Assembly (NCBI GenBank): GCA_001829675.1
Contig: MIBZ01000062.1
Location: forward strand, 24,783 to 88,782
Direction of reading: 5' to 3'
Origin: Sulfurimonas sp. RIFCSPLOWO2_12_36_12
GTDB lineage: Bacteria > Campylobacterota > Campylobacteria > Campylobacterales > Sulfurimonadaceae
DNA length: 64,000 nucleotides
Shown here: positions 18,019-27,306 of the stretch, piece by piece
Numbering within the stretch: position 1 is the first letter of the stretch
How the letters are laid out: each line of letters begins with the position of its first letter
Notes under the pieces: model-generated
What the model saw: the letters and a program-made list of their open reading frames with translations, nothing else
Told to the model about the DNA's origin: nothing
Database searches by the model: none
Position numbers and translations under genes: made by a program

Positions 18019-18960
18019 ATGAATATAGAGAGTTCATTAAAAGTTGGCTCGAATGAGATGGAACTTGTAGATTTCCGCATCTTCAAACAAGAAGAGAATG
18101 AAGTCTATGAGGGCATTTATGGGATAAACGTCTCAAAAGTCCGTGAAATTATAAAACTGCCAAAGTTAACAGATCTTCCGGGTACTCCTGAGTTTATAGA
18201 GGGTATTTTCGATCTGAGAAGCGTCGTCATTCCGGTTGTAAATCTGGCAAAATGGATGAAAATCAAAGAACCGGAAAGTGCAGAAAAAAACTCAAGAGTG
18301 ATAATTACAGAGTTTAATAACGTGCTTATAGGATTTATAGTTCACGAGGCAAAAAGAATAAGAAGAATAAGCTGGGCAGATATAGAGCCGGCATCTTTTA
18401 TGAGCAATAGCAGTTCCGTAGAGGGAAGCAAGATAACCGGCGTTACCAAAATAGAGGGAGACAATGTTCTTCTTATCCTGGATTTGGAGAGTGTTATACA
18501 AGACCTAGGTCTTTATGAGCCGGACACGCAGTTTACCACTTCCGAAAACGAAAATTTTTCAGGCTTGGCGCTTGTTCTGGATGACAGTTCAACCGCTAGA
18601 AAAATAGTAAAAGAGGCGCTTGTAAAGATGGGCTTCGATGTGCTTGAGGCGATGGACGGAAAAGAGGGCTTAGAAAAGCTTGATGAGCTTTATGAACTTT
18701 ACGGCGAGGATTTGTCGAAAAATCTTAAGATAATCATCTCCGACGTTGAAATGCCTAGAATGGACGGTTTTCATTTTGCTGCAAACGTCAAAGAGGATGG
18801 AAGATTTAGCAAGATACCGATTGTGTTTAACTCTTCAATCAGTGACCATTTTAGTGAAAATAGAGGTGTTGAGGCTGGCGGTGAAGCTTATTTGGTTAAA
18901 TTCAAAGCAAGTTCATTTTATAACGAAGTAGCGCGAATTGTTCGTGCACATATGAAGTAG
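18019..18960 (+). CDS. cheV: Chemotaxis coupling protein CheV (CheW-receiver)
   Basis: A 313-residue CheV. Residues about 15-160 are a CheW-like coupling domain (YGINVSKVREIIKLPKLTDLPGTPEFIEGIFDLR), and about 185-313 a receiver domain with LVLDDS, phosphoacceptor Asp in IIISDVEMPRMDG (about 242) and the conserved Lys in YLVKFKAS. It links chemoreceptors with CheA and tunes adaptation. First of a cheV-cheA-cheW cluster. Confidence 0.95.
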   Translation: MNIESSLKVGSNEMELVDFRIFKQEENEVYEGIYGINVSKVREIIKLPKLTDLPGTPEFIEGIFDLRSVVIPVVNLAKWMKIKEPESAEKNSRVIITEFNNVLIGFIVHEAKRIRRISWADIEPASFMSNSSSVEGSKITGVTKIEGDNVLLILDLESVIQDLGLYEPDTQFTTSENENFSGLALVLDDSSTARKIVKEALVKMGFDVLEAMDGKEGLEKLDELYELYGEDLSKNLKIIISDVEMPRMDGFHFAANVKEDGRFSKIPIVFNSSISDHFSENRGVEAGGEAYLVKFKASSFYNEVARIVRAHMK

Positions 18961-18970
18961 GAGTGGAAAT

Positions 18971-21373
18971 ATGGATGAATTTCAAGAGATATTACAAGAT
19001 TTTTTGGTTGAATCTTTCGAGCTGATTGAGCAGTTAGATCAGGATTTGGTAGAGTTAGAAACTAGACCGGATGATTTAGAACTTCTAAATAGAATATTTC
19101 GTGTGGCACACACCGTCAAGGGTGCTTCATCGTTTTTAAATTTTGATGTATTGACACATTTAACTCATCATATGGAAGATGTCTTAAACAGAGCAAGACA
19201 TGGGGAGTTGGTAATATCTCCGAATATAATGGATGTTATTTTAGAATCAATTGACTTGATGAAGGCTCTTTTAAATACTATCCGTGATACAAGCGCTGAT
19301 AGCGGCATCGATGTCTCCGGCTGTGTTGTTAGACTTGACTTGTGTACAAAAGGGTATGGAGATGTAGAAGTTCCTGCCGCTCAACCTGCTGCTCCTAAAG
19401 CTGCCGAGAAAGTTATAGAAGAGGTTGTTCAGGAAGAGGTTTCTTCAGGCGATGAGCTTGATTATGACAATATGGACGCTGACGAGCTTGAAGCGGAGAT
19501 AGAGAGACTTCTAAATGAGAGAATGGCGGAAGACAAGGCTAAAAGAGCGTCTAAACTCTCAAGCAGCTCAGCGTCTAAAGAGGATGAGGATGATTCTGAG
19601 CAGGAGTATGAGCCGATTGTAAATATTCCAGTCGCTGTTACTCCTGCGAGAAAACCTGCTTCAATGAGAGATGATTCAGACTCAATGGACGATGCTAGAG
19701 CGGCGGCTCCTGCGAAAAAGCAGTCTACTGTTGAGCAGACTATTCGTGTTGACGTTAAAAGACTTGACCACCTTATGAACCTTATCGGAGAGCTAGTCCT
19801 TGCTAAAAACAGACTTATTAAAATCAATGATGATGTTGAAGAGCGTTACGAGGGAGAGAGCTTTTTAGAGGAGTTAAACCAAGTTGTTTCAATAGTTTCT
19901 ATTGTTACGACTGACCTTCAGATTGCGGTTATGAAGACGAGAATGCTTCCAATCGGCAAAGTATTTAACAAATTCCCGAGAATGATTCGTGACTTAAGCC
20001 GTGAACTGAACAAAAAAATAGAGCTTGAAATATTTGGTGAAGATACAGAGCTTGACAAATCGATTGTTGAAGAGATTGGCGACCCGCTTGTTCACATTAT
20101 CAGAAACTCTTGTGACCATGGAATCGAGATACCTGCAATTCGTCTTGAGCAGGGTAAAAGCGAAACAGGAACAATCAAGCTAAAAGCGTACAACGAAGGA
20201 AACCAGATTGTCATTCAGATTGATGACGACGGCAAGGGACTTGATGTTGAGATGCTAAAGAGAAAATCTTTAGAAAAAGGTCTTATTACAGAAAAAGAAG
20301 CCGACAATATGAGCGATAAAGAGGCGTTTGGACTTATATTTAAGCCAGGTTTCTCAACAGCGGCAGTCGTAACAAACGTATCAGGCCGCGGTGTGGGTAT
20401 GGATGTTGTAAAGACAAATATTGAAAAGGTAAACGGAATCATCGATATTGACAGCGAAATCGGTATCGGTACTTCAATGAAGCTCAAAATTCCATTGACT
20501 TTGGCGATTATTCAAGCGCTTTTAGTCGGAGTTCAAGAGGAGCATTACGCAATCCCTCTTGCTTCGGTTTTAGAGACTGTCAGAATATCAAAAGATGAAG
20601 TTTACACTGTTGAAGGCCGCTCGGTAATGAGACTTCGTGAAGATGTTCTCTCTCTTGTTCATATCGGCGATATTTTTGAAGTTGAGCGCATCCTAGACTC
20701 AAGCGAATATGCCTATGTAGTTGTTTTGGGTCTTGGAACTAGCAAGCTTGGGCTCATAGTCGATACACTTGTAGGACAAGAAGAGATAGTTATCAAATCT
20801 CTTGGAGAGTTCCTAAAGGGTATTGATGGAATTGCAGGAGCTACTATCCGCGGTGATGGCGGAGTTACGCTGATTGTTGATGTTGTGGCTATTATGGATA
20901 TGGCGAAGCATGTTAAATCAACTGCTCTTATAGATACTACTTCTGATGCCGCAATGCTGACACATGAAAAAACAAAGGCAAGCGACTACACTGTTATGAT
21001 AGTCGATGACTCTAAAACAGACAGAACCATTATGAGAAAAGCACTTGAACCGCTTGGAGTGACACTGGTTGAAGCAGGCGACGGACAAGAGGCACTCGCT
21101 ATTTTAAAGCAGGGTGATTACAACTTTGATGCTATGCTTGTTGATATAGAGATGCCAAGAATGGACGGATACTCTTTGGCGACAGAGATTAAAAAATATA
21201 ACCGTTACAAAAATCTGCCATTGATTGCCGTAACATCCCGCACGGGCAAATCTGACCGTATGCGCGGAGTAGAGTCGGGAATGGTAGAGTATATCACTAA
21301 ACCATACTCTTCCGATTATCTTATGAGCGTAGTTCAGAGAAACATTAATTTTAGATCGGAGTTTTTAAAATGA
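18971..21373 (+). CDS. cheA: Chemotaxis histidine kinase CheA with C-terminal receiver
   Basis: An 800-residue CheA-receiver fusion (CheAY), typical of Campylobacterota. Hpt domain with His near 47 in AHTVKGASSF; an acidic, Ala/Pro/Ser-rich linker (about 135-255) in place of a clear CheY-binding P2; dimerisation helices (LMNLIGELVLAKNRL); HATPase motifs (HIIRNSCDHGIE, DDGKGLD, GRGVGMDVV); a CheW-like regulatory domain (LVGVQEEHYAIPLASVLETV); and a receiver (MIVDDSKTDRTIM, Asp near 724 in LVDIEMPRMDGYS, ITKPYSS). AGGAG precedes its ATG. Its stop overlaps the cheW start by ATGA. The receiver probably acts as a phosphate sink or modulator. Confidence 0.97.
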   Translation: MDEFQEILQDFLVESFELIEQLDQDLVELETRPDDLELLNRIFRVAHTVKGASSFLNFDVLTHLTHHMEDVLNRARHGELVISPNIMDVILESIDLMKALLNTIRDTSADSGIDVSGCVVRLDLCTKGYGDVEVPAAQPAAPKAAEKVIEEVVQEEVSSGDELDYDNMDADELEAEIERLLNERMAEDKAKRASKLSSSSASKEDEDDSEQEYEPIVNIPVAVTPARKPASMRDDSDSMDDARAAAPAKKQSTVEQTIRVDVKRLDHLMNLIGELVLAKNRLIKINDDVEERYEGESFLEELNQVVSIVSIVTTDLQIAVMKTRMLPIGKVFNKFPRMIRDLSRELNKKIELEIFGEDTELDKSIVEEIGDPLVHIIRNSCDHGIEIPAIRLEQGKSETGTIKLKAYNEGNQIVIQIDDDGKGLDVEMLKRKSLEKGLITEKEADNMSDKEAFGLIFKPGFSTAAVVTNVSGRGVGMDVVKTNIEKVNGIIDIDSEIGIGTSMKLKIPLTLAIIQALLVGVQEEHYAIPLASVLETVRISKDEVYTVEGRSVMRLREDVLSLVHIGDIFEVERILDSSEYAYVVVLGLGTSKLGLIVDTLVGQEEIVIKSLGEFLKGIDGIAGATIRGDGGVTLIVDVVAIMDMAKHVKSTALIDTTSDAAMLTHEKTKASDYTVMIVDDSKTDRTIMRKALEPLGVTLVEAGDGQEALAILKQGDYNFDAMLVDIEMPRMDGYSLATEIKKYNRYKNLPLIAVTSRTGKSDRMRGVESGMVEYITKPYSSDYLMSVVQRNINFRSEFLK

Positions 21374-21864
21374 GCGATAAATTAAAACAGATTATTAAGA
21401 AACAGACTCAAAAAGAGAATGAAAACTTAGATCACGCAGATGATGTAGTTCAGCTTGTCGGATTTATAATAGGGGATGAAGAGTACGCGGTTCCTATACT
21501 ATCTATTCAAGAGATTATCAAACCGTTTCCTTGGACTAGAGTGCCTCAGGTTCCGAAGTACATTGTAGGTGTTTTTAATATGCGTGGAGCAGTTATACCT
21601 TTAATAGATTTACGTACAAAATTTGGATTAAGCCCTAAAAAACATAATGAAGATACCAGATTTATAGTAATGAGAGAGGGAGATGATATTGCAGGGTTTG
21701 TTATAGACAGACTTACTATGGCAATCAGAATCAAAAAATCAGACATCGGACCTGCTCCTGATACGGCTAGCGGTGATGATACGGCGATTGACGGTGTCGG
21801 AAAACAAGCGGACAAGATTATAACTATTTTAAAGGTTAAAAAGCTTTTAAAGAGAGATTTTTAA
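21370..21864 (+). CDS. cheW: Chemotaxis coupling protein CheW
   Basis: A 164-residue CheW linking chemoreceptors to CheA. A charged N-terminal tail (1-28) leads to the double SH3-like fold: VQLVGFIIGDEEYAVPILSIQEIIKP, VPKYIVGVFNMRGAVIPLIDLRTKFGL and VMREGDDIAGFVIDRL. Translationally coupled to cheA. Confidence 0.96.
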   Translation: MSDKLKQIIKKQTQKENENLDHADDVVQLVGFIIGDEEYAVPILSIQEIIKPFPWTRVPQVPKYIVGVFNMRGAVIPLIDLRTKFGLSPKKHNEDTRFIVMREGDDIAGFVIDRLTMAIRIKKSDIGPAPDTASGDDTAIDGVGKQADKIITILKVKKLLKRDF

Positions 21865-21873
21865 CTTTTTTAC

Positions 21874-22998
21874 ATGCATCATTCATCTTTAGATATCATA
21901 CATATTGACAACAGGCTCTCTTTAAAATTCAGAGGAGAGCTTACCCTTTATAATCTCACTAAATATAAAAAAATTATAGACAAGATAGATATAAGCAAAG
22001 AGAGCAGTGTAGTTATTGACCTCTCGGAGCTGAAATTTTTGGACACTGCTGCATCAATTTTTATATATAATTTACAAAAACAGTTGCGCTTTGATAGTTC
22101 AATATATGTAGATACTCTTTGTGACAATAGAGAAGTCATAGATATGCTAGAGCTTGTAAGTGTGCAGAAATTAAAATCAAAAAAAATTCCAGATAAGAAA
22201 AAAAGAGGTTTTGTAAGAAAGATAGGCGAAAAAACATATCAGAACTATCTTGTTTTTTTATCTTTTATGAGTTTCATGGGCGAACTTTTTACGCATAAAT
22301 TTCACTATCTGATATCACCTAAAAATATTAGGTTTAAAGAGATTGCTTTTGAAATAAACGAGAGTGCAATAAAGGCATTTGGTATTGTCGCACTGACAAG
22401 TTTTCTGATAGGTTTGGTTATAGCTTATCAATCCGCATTTCAGCTCAAACTCTACGGTGCGAATATATTTATTGTCGATATGCTGGGTATATCGGTATTG
22501 AGGGAGCTCTCTCCGCTTATTACCGCCATAGTTATTGCAGGAAGAAGCGGTTCCGCATTTACCGCTCAAATAGGCGCGATGAAGATTACGCAAGAGCTAG
22601 ATGCCATGCAGACAATGGGGTTTGACCCATACAGGTTTTTGGTTATGCCAAAAATAGCCGCTCTGATGATAACCTTACCGATACTAATATTTATATCCGA
22701 CATCATGGCTGTTATAGGCGGAATGGTTGTTGCAAATATAGAGCTTAATATTACTACCGACCTGTTTTTGGATAGATTTGGTGAAGTTATAGCGGTAAAA
22801 CATTTTTTTATAGGAATTGCAAAAGGGCCGTTTTTTGCTTTTTTAATTGCCACAATAGGCATATATAGAGGTATGCTGGTTAGAGATGATACTCAAAGCA
22901 TAGGCTTCAACACGACAAAAAGCGTAGTAGAATCAATTTTTGCAGTTATTATATGTGACGCAATTTTTTCAATAATATTTACAAATTTGGGAATATAA
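21874..22998 (+). CDS. MlaE-type lipid ABC permease with N-terminal STAS domain
   Basis: A 374-residue fusion. Residues 1-100 resemble a STAS domain (SSVVIDLSELKFLDTAASIFIYNL), the role played by separate MlaB in E. coli. Residues about 140-374 are a MlaE permease: helices from FGIVALTSFLIGLVIAYQSA, LGISVLRELSPLITAIVIAGRSGSAFTAQIGAM (the conserved coupling stretch) and IIFTNLGI at the end. It belongs to the Mla/Tgt group that moves phospholipids between inner and outer membranes. Its stop and the next start overlap as TAATG. Confidence 0.9.
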   Translation: MHHSSLDIIHIDNRLSLKFRGELTLYNLTKYKKIIDKIDISKESSVVIDLSELKFLDTAASIFIYNLQKQLRFDSSIYVDTLCDNREVIDMLELVSVQKLKSKKIPDKKKRGFVRKIGEKTYQNYLVFLSFMSFMGELFTHKFHYLISPKNIRFKEIAFEINESAIKAFGIVALTSFLIGLVIAYQSAFQLKLYGANIFIVDMLGISVLRELSPLITAIVIAGRSGSAFTAQIGAMKITQELDAMQTMGFDPYRFLVMPKIAALMITLPILIFISDIMAVIGGMVVANIELNITTDLFLDRFGEVIAVKHFFIGIAKGPFFAFLIATIGIYRGMLVRDDTQSIGFNTTKSVVESIFAVIICDAIFSIIFTNLGI

Positions 22999-23735
22999 TG
23001 AAAAATATTATAGAAGTAAGAGATGTAAAAACGCTTTTTGATGATAGAGTTATCCATAACAAAATAAGCTTAAGTGTCCCAAAAGGCTCTATCTATGGGC
23101 TTTTAGGTCCAAGCGGATGCGGCAAAACTACGCTGCTTCGAGAGATGGTAATGCTTCAAAAGTTTAATGGCGGAGAGATTGAAATACTGGGTCATAATCT
23201 TAACAATATCAGTTATGAAGAGGCTATGTTGCTAAGACGCGAGTGGGGAGTTTTGTTTCAATCAGGAGCACTCTTCTCATCGCTTAATCTAAGAGAAAAT
23301 ATAGCGTTGCCGCTTGTAGAGTACACTGATTTATCACAGGCTATGATTAAAGAGATAGTTGAATTTAAAATAAGCATAGTCGGGTTAAAATCAGAAGACG
23401 CAAACCTCTATCCATCCCAGATAAGCGGCGGTATGAAGAAAAAAGCAGCTCTTGCCAGAGCACTTGCCATGGACCCAAAGCTTCTTTTTTTGGATGAGCC
23501 GACAAGCGGACTAGACCCAATCTCTGCAAGAGAGTTCGATGCTTTAATACTGAAGCTTCGCAGTCTGCTGAATTTAACTATTGTAATGGTTTCACATGAT
23601 TTACAATCAGTTTATGATACACTTGATAAGGTTGCCGTTCTTGATAACAAGAGTGTTGTTTATGAGGGCGATTTAAAAAATATACTTAACGTTGAAAATG
23701 AGTTTATAAGAACTTTTTTTAAGGGAATGAAATAA
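22998..23735 (+). CDS. MlaF-type ABC transporter ATPase
   Basis: A 245-residue ABC ATPase. Walker A GPSGCGKTTLLREM near 36, Q-loop region VLFQSGALFSSL, signature ISGGMKKKAALARALA (the GGM variant characteristic of MlaF), Walker B LLFLDEPTSGLDP and His-loop VMVSHD. It powers the MlaE permease encoded just upstream and the MCE protein downstream. Confidence 0.93.
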   Translation: MKNIIEVRDVKTLFDDRVIHNKISLSVPKGSIYGLLGPSGCGKTTLLREMVMLQKFNGGEIEILGHNLNNISYEEAMLLRREWGVLFQSGALFSSLNLRENIALPLVEYTDLSQAMIKEIVEFKISIVGLKSEDANLYPSQISGGMKKKAALARALAMDPKLLFLDEPTSGLDPISAREFDALILKLRSLLNLTIVMVSHDLQSVYDTLDKVAVLDNKSVVYEGDLKNILNVENEFIRTFFKGMK

Positions 23736-23737
23736 AT

Positions 23738-24700
23738 ATGAATAACAGAGTTAATTATAGTTTGGTCGGGTTTTTAGTACTTCTCTCTTTGGCAATGATG
23801 GTAGGATTTGGCTATTGGCTCTTAAAACCCTCTGAAGAGGCTGAGATGAAGATGTATGCTATATATTTTGATGAGTCAGTTTTAGGTTTAAACCTAGATG
23901 CTCCCGTCAAATACAGAGGAATAAACGTCGGCAAGGTAGTGTCGCTTAAAATCAATCCCAACAACTCAGAGCAGGTAGAGGTTTTGGTCAATGTTTTAAA
24001 AACTACTCCGATAAAATCATCTACTGCGGCACAGCTTACTTCGCAGGGAATTACAGGTTTGAGTTATATAAATTTAAGTTTTGGGGATGAGAAAGCCGAA
24101 CCGCTTAGGGCTAAAAAAGGAGAAGAGTATCCGGTTATAAAAACAATACCTTCTCTGCTTATAAAACTTGAAAATACATTTGGAGATATCTCTGTAAATT
24201 TATCTCAAACCCTAGATAGAACGCGTCAGCTGCTAAAAGAGGAGAATCAGGCAGAGTTCTCTCTGCTTTTAAAAAACAGTGCTATATTTATGTCTAAAAT
24301 GAATCAAATATTGGATGAAGATACAATCAATAATTTCCAACAAACGATGGAAAATCTAAATAGCTCCTCTGAAAAACTTGACAGACTGATGCCTCGTGTT
24401 GAGAAATTTATAGATAACAGTATCGGATGGGAAAATAATATATCCACTTCATTTGGCTCAATTGTGAAAAGCTATGCAGGAATTGCAGGCTCTATGAATA
24501 CATTTAAAGAAGCATTGCAGAGCGGAGATTTTAATATAAAAGAGATGACAAGCGATATCTTGCCGAATATGAATAACACGCTTTTGGATATGCAAAATCT
24601 GATTATAAAGATTGAAGATACGCTCAACAAACATGAAAGAAGTCCAAGTGATATTATATTAATGCAAGAAGAGATAAAAAAAGGACCGGGGGAAAACTAA
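23738..24700 (+). CDS. MlaD-type MCE domain protein
   Basis: A 320-residue MCE protein. One N-terminal TM (about 7-28, LVGFLVLLSLAMMVGFGYWL) anchors it in the inner membrane. The MCE domain follows: YFDESVLGLNLDAPVKYRGINVGKV and TAAQLTSQGITGLSYINLSFG. The C-terminal half is helical and polar. It is longer than E. coli MlaD, and may reach further across the periplasm. Lies between MlaF and a lipoprotein gene. Confidence 0.92.
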   Translation: MNNRVNYSLVGFLVLLSLAMMVGFGYWLLKPSEEAEMKMYAIYFDESVLGLNLDAPVKYRGINVGKVVSLKINPNNSEQVEVLVNVLKTTPIKSSTAAQLTSQGITGLSYINLSFGDEKAEPLRAKKGEEYPVIKTIPSLLIKLENTFGDISVNLSQTLDRTRQLLKEENQAEFSLLLKNSAIFMSKMNQILDEDTINNFQQTMENLNSSSEKLDRLMPRVEKFIDNSIGWENNISTSFGSIVKSYAGIAGSMNTFKEALQSGDFNIKEMTSDILPNMNNTLLDMQNLIIKIEDTLNKHERSPSDIILMQEEIKKGPGEN

Positions 24701-24701
24701 C

Positions 24702-25295
24702 ATGAGAATAATTTTAATTATCTTAACAATGCTCTTTAGCGGCTGTACAACAATCAAGCCTCCTGTTGCCGAGTATAGGGTTGTTGCCAAAGATTTAAAG
24801 ATTGGCAGCACTGCAACAGGCTGCAAAGATAAGTCACTAAAGGTTGCACAAGCATTCAGCTCAAACTCTTTAATGTCTCTGAATATGGATTATACAGAGT
24901 CAAATAACAGAGTATTTTCCTACTCACAGTCTCAGTGGCAAGAGTCTCCAAACAGTCTTGTGAGCGCAGAGTTGTTAAAAAGCATAAGAGATTCAGAGCT
25001 ATTTAGCAGCGTTCACTCATCAAAATCAAGAGTGAAAAGCAACTTGGTTTTAGAGACAAATATAGAAGAGTTTATGCAATTTTATAGCCAAGATATGAAA
25101 AGTTCATTTGTACATGTAGTAGTCAGTTTAACGTTAATAGATGCTAAAACAAACAGTGTAGTTGCGGATAAAACATTTAGTTCTAAATTTGATGCTAAAA
25201 CAGTTGATGCCAAGGGCGGAGTTGAGGCTCTAAGCAGTGCATTGTCTGAAATAGTTTCTCAAAATATAGAGTGGCTTGGCGGAGTTTGTAAGTGA
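24702..25295 (+). CDS. Lipoprotein of the Mla-type transporter (ABC auxiliary, PqiC-like)
   Basis: A 197-residue lipoprotein: the signal peptide MRIILIILTMLFSGC ends in lipobox LFSGC with Cys 15. The mature part (EYRVVAKDLK, then WQESPNSLVSAELLKSIRDSELF and FVHVVVSLTLIDAKTNSVVADKTF) resembles the ABC-type transport auxiliary lipoproteins (PqiC/YmbA group) that accompany MCE transporters. It is last in this transporter set and overlaps pepP by GTGA. It probably faces the periplasm from the outer membrane. Confidence 0.75.
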   Translation: MRIILIILTMLFSGCTTIKPPVAEYRVVAKDLKIGSTATGCKDKSLKVAQAFSSNSLMSLNMDYTESNNRVFSYSQSQWQESPNSLVSAELLKSIRDSELFSSVHSSKSRVKSNLVLETNIEEFMQFYSQDMKSSFVHVVVSLTLIDAKTNSVVADKTFSSKFDAKTVDAKGGVEALSSALSEIVSQNIEWLGGVCK

Positions 25296-26575
25296 TAAAC
25301 GAGAGCGAATTTAAAAAGCGAAGAGAATCTTTAGCCAATAAGCTGCCAAATAGTTCAATCGGAATTATCTTTAGCGCAGAGCCTGCAACCCGCTCTAACG
25401 ACACACATCATCCATACAGGCAAGATAGCAACTTCTACTATTTAACAGGTTTTAAAGAGGACAATTCAGCTTTGTTTTTTTTAAAAACTAAAAATGAAGT
25501 TAAAACAGTTCTGTTTGTTCATAAAAAAGATAAAACACTGGAGCTTTGGAACGGCGAGCGTTTAGGCGCCAAAGAGGCAAATAGTAGATTTTTAGTAGAT
25601 GAAGTTTATATAAACGATGATTTTAAAAAAAAGTTCAAAGAGTTTATAAAAGATAAAAAAAAAATATTTTGCGAGCTTGGTTCAAAAAAGAGAGAGGTCA
25701 AAAAGGTTTTAAAACTGACTAAAGATTTTAAAACAAAGCATGACATCAGACCGCTTATACAAAAAATGAGACTTATCAAGTCCGCAGCGGAGATTGGACT
25801 GATAAGAGAGTCAATCGCAGTAACCACAAAGGCTCATCACAGAGCTATGAGTATAAATAAAAAAGGGAAGTTTGAGTATCAGTTACAGGCTGAAATAGAG
25901 CATGAATTTAAAATAAACGCCGCATACAGCGATGCCTATACATCTATCGTGGCATGCGGAAACAGCGCAAATACGCTTCACTATATAAAAAACGACAAAC
26001 CGCTTGAGAGTGGCAAACTTATACTCATAGATGCCGGTTGCGAACACAACTATTATGCGAGTGATATAACAAGAACAATCCCCGTAAACGGAAAATTTAC
26101 CAAAGCGCAAAAAGAGCTATACAACCTAGTTTTAGAAACACAGTTAAAAATCATCAGTATGATTAAGCCGCATGTAAAAAGAACTCATCTGCAAGAGTAT
26201 GCGGAGCAGTTGCTTACAAAAGGGATGATTGAACTTGGTATTTTAAAAGGTAGTTATAAAAAAGCAATTAAATTGCTAAAGCATAAGAAGTACTATCCGC
26301 ATGGAATAGGACACTGGATGGGTATAGATGTTCATGATCCTGCACCCTATAAAGATGATAAACATCAAGAGATAGCGCTTCAAAAAGGGATGGTTTTAAC
26401 CATAGAACCAGGTATTTATATCGATAAGGATGATCAAAGCGTACCGGAAGCGTATCGCGGAATCGGCATAAGAATAGAGGATGATATATTGGTTACAAAA
26501 GATGGGTATGAAAACCTATCTTCTGGTATTGCAAAAAGTATAGAGGAGATAGAGGCTATCTCTTCTAAATTTTAG
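25292..26575 (+). CDS. pepP: Xaa-Pro aminopeptidase (aminopeptidase P)
   Basis: A 427-residue M24 metallopeptidase that removes an N-terminal residue preceding Pro. The N-terminal creatinase-like domain has HPYRQDSNFYYLTGF; the catalytic 'pita bread' domain carries metal ligands in LILIDAGCEHNYYASDITRT (Asp, Asp), YPHGIGHWMGIDVHD (His), TIEPGIYI (Glu) and GIRIEDDILV (Glu). GTG start, preceded by GGAG and overlapping the lipoprotein stop. The 3' end overlaps the last minus-strand gene of the nap locus by four bases. Confidence 0.94.
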   Translation: MINESEFKKRRESLANKLPNSSIGIIFSAEPATRSNDTHHPYRQDSNFYYLTGFKEDNSALFFLKTKNEVKTVLFVHKKDKTLELWNGERLGAKEANSRFLVDEVYINDDFKKKFKEFIKDKKKIFCELGSKKREVKKVLKLTKDFKTKHDIRPLIQKMRLIKSAAEIGLIRESIAVTTKAHHRAMSINKKGKFEYQLQAEIEHEFKINAAYSDAYTSIVACGNSANTLHYIKNDKPLESGKLILIDAGCEHNYYASDITRTIPVNGKFTKAQKELYNLVLETQLKIISMIKPHVKRTHLQEYAEQLLTKGMIELGILKGSYKKAIKLLKHKKYYPHGIGHWMGIDVHDPAPYKDDKHQEIALQKGMVLTIEPGIYIDKDDQSVPEAYRGIGIRIEDDILVTKDGYENLSSGIAKSIEEIEAISSKF

Positions 26576-27003
26576 TCGCTGTAGCTGTAGCTCCAACCGG
26601 TTAAACTTTTCTCTTTTGCCTCGCCAAAATTCTCAGAATCTGCTAGAAAATCCATAACCAGCATAGGAACGTTTGGGATAGCTCTCATATCTTCCTCTTT
26701 TACTAAAAGCAGAGGCATTGGAGTCTCTTGAGAACCCTCTGAAAACCCGACAGGCATTATTTGGCTCATAACCTCTATTGGGCTTTTTATCTCATTCTCA
26801 TCTAAAAATTTATCAAAAATAGCCTTCTGAATCTCTTTTGGCAAACTCTCAGATGTATTTAAAAAAATAGTAAAGTGAATAGGCGTATCTTTAAAATGTT
26901 CAGGCGCAGGAGCTGCCATAATGATATACTCAACACCGCTTAAGTGTTTTTCTATTTCGCCTGTATCTAAATATTTGAGAGTTTTTATAGCTTTTGCTTC
27001 CAA
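26572..27003 (-). CDS. Unknown protein at the 3' end of the nap locus
   Basis: A 143-residue soluble protein I do not recognise. It starts at a TTG adjoining the stop of the previous gene (TAATTG). Visible stretches are YIIMAAPAPEHFKDTPIHFTIFLNTSESLPKE and a C-terminal part rich in acidic residues (PNVPMLVMDFLADSENFGEAKE, SLTGWSYSYSD). There is no signal peptide, Cys or cofactor motif. It is in line with napD and the 99-residue gene, with no gap, so it is likely transcribed with nap. Confidence 0.6.
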   Translation of the reverse strand: MEAKAIKTLKYLDTGEIEKHLSGVEYIIMAAPAPEHFKDTPIHFTIFLNTSESLPKEIQKAIFDKFLDENEIKSPIEVMSQIMPVGFSEGSQETPMPLLLVKEEDMRAIPNVPMLVMDFLADSENFGEAKEKSLTGWSYSYSD

Positions 27004-27303
27004 TTAGCTCTTTTCCTCATCTATTAAGGGTTTGCCAATCTCCTCTTCAATCTCTCTTTGGAGTTTTGACATCTCAAACCTGACTATATCCATAATGTGT
27101 GGGCGTACATCGTCTGCTTTGCCCCATCTTACTTCATCGATATTTCCGCCGTACAGAGCTCCGAGTTCTTCAACTTTTTTAGCATACTCCGGTAAATCTT
27201 TACAGATTTCTATGCTTTGGCTAATGGTGTCTCTTAGCTCAATATACCAATCTTCATTGCTTCCTTCAACCATTTTTATAGTCGATTCAAATATTACTGA
27301 CAA
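27004..27303 (-). CDS. Unknown small protein cotranscribed with napD
   Basis: A 99-residue acidic protein, not recognised. It starts at a TTG with AGAGGT six bases upstream, three bases after the napD stop; an internal ATG ten codons in is the alternative. The sequence is helical and charged (ISQSIEICKDLPEYAKKVEELGALYGGNIDEVRWG, PHIMDIVRFEMSKLQREIEEEIGKPL). No export signal. Its position suggests an accessory role in nitrate reductase maturation or control, but nothing in the sequence proves it. Confidence 0.6.
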   Translation of the reverse strand: MSVIFESTIKMVEGSNEDWYIELRDTISQSIEICKDLPEYAKKVEELGALYGGNIDEVRWGKADDVRPHIMDIVRFEMSKLQREIEEEIGKPLIDEEKS

Positions 27304-27306
27304 AAT

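Noticed and set aside
19462..19827. Reverse-strand ORF within cheA
   Set aside because: It is a shadow of the acidic linker and P3 region of cheA, with low-complexity Ser-rich translation.
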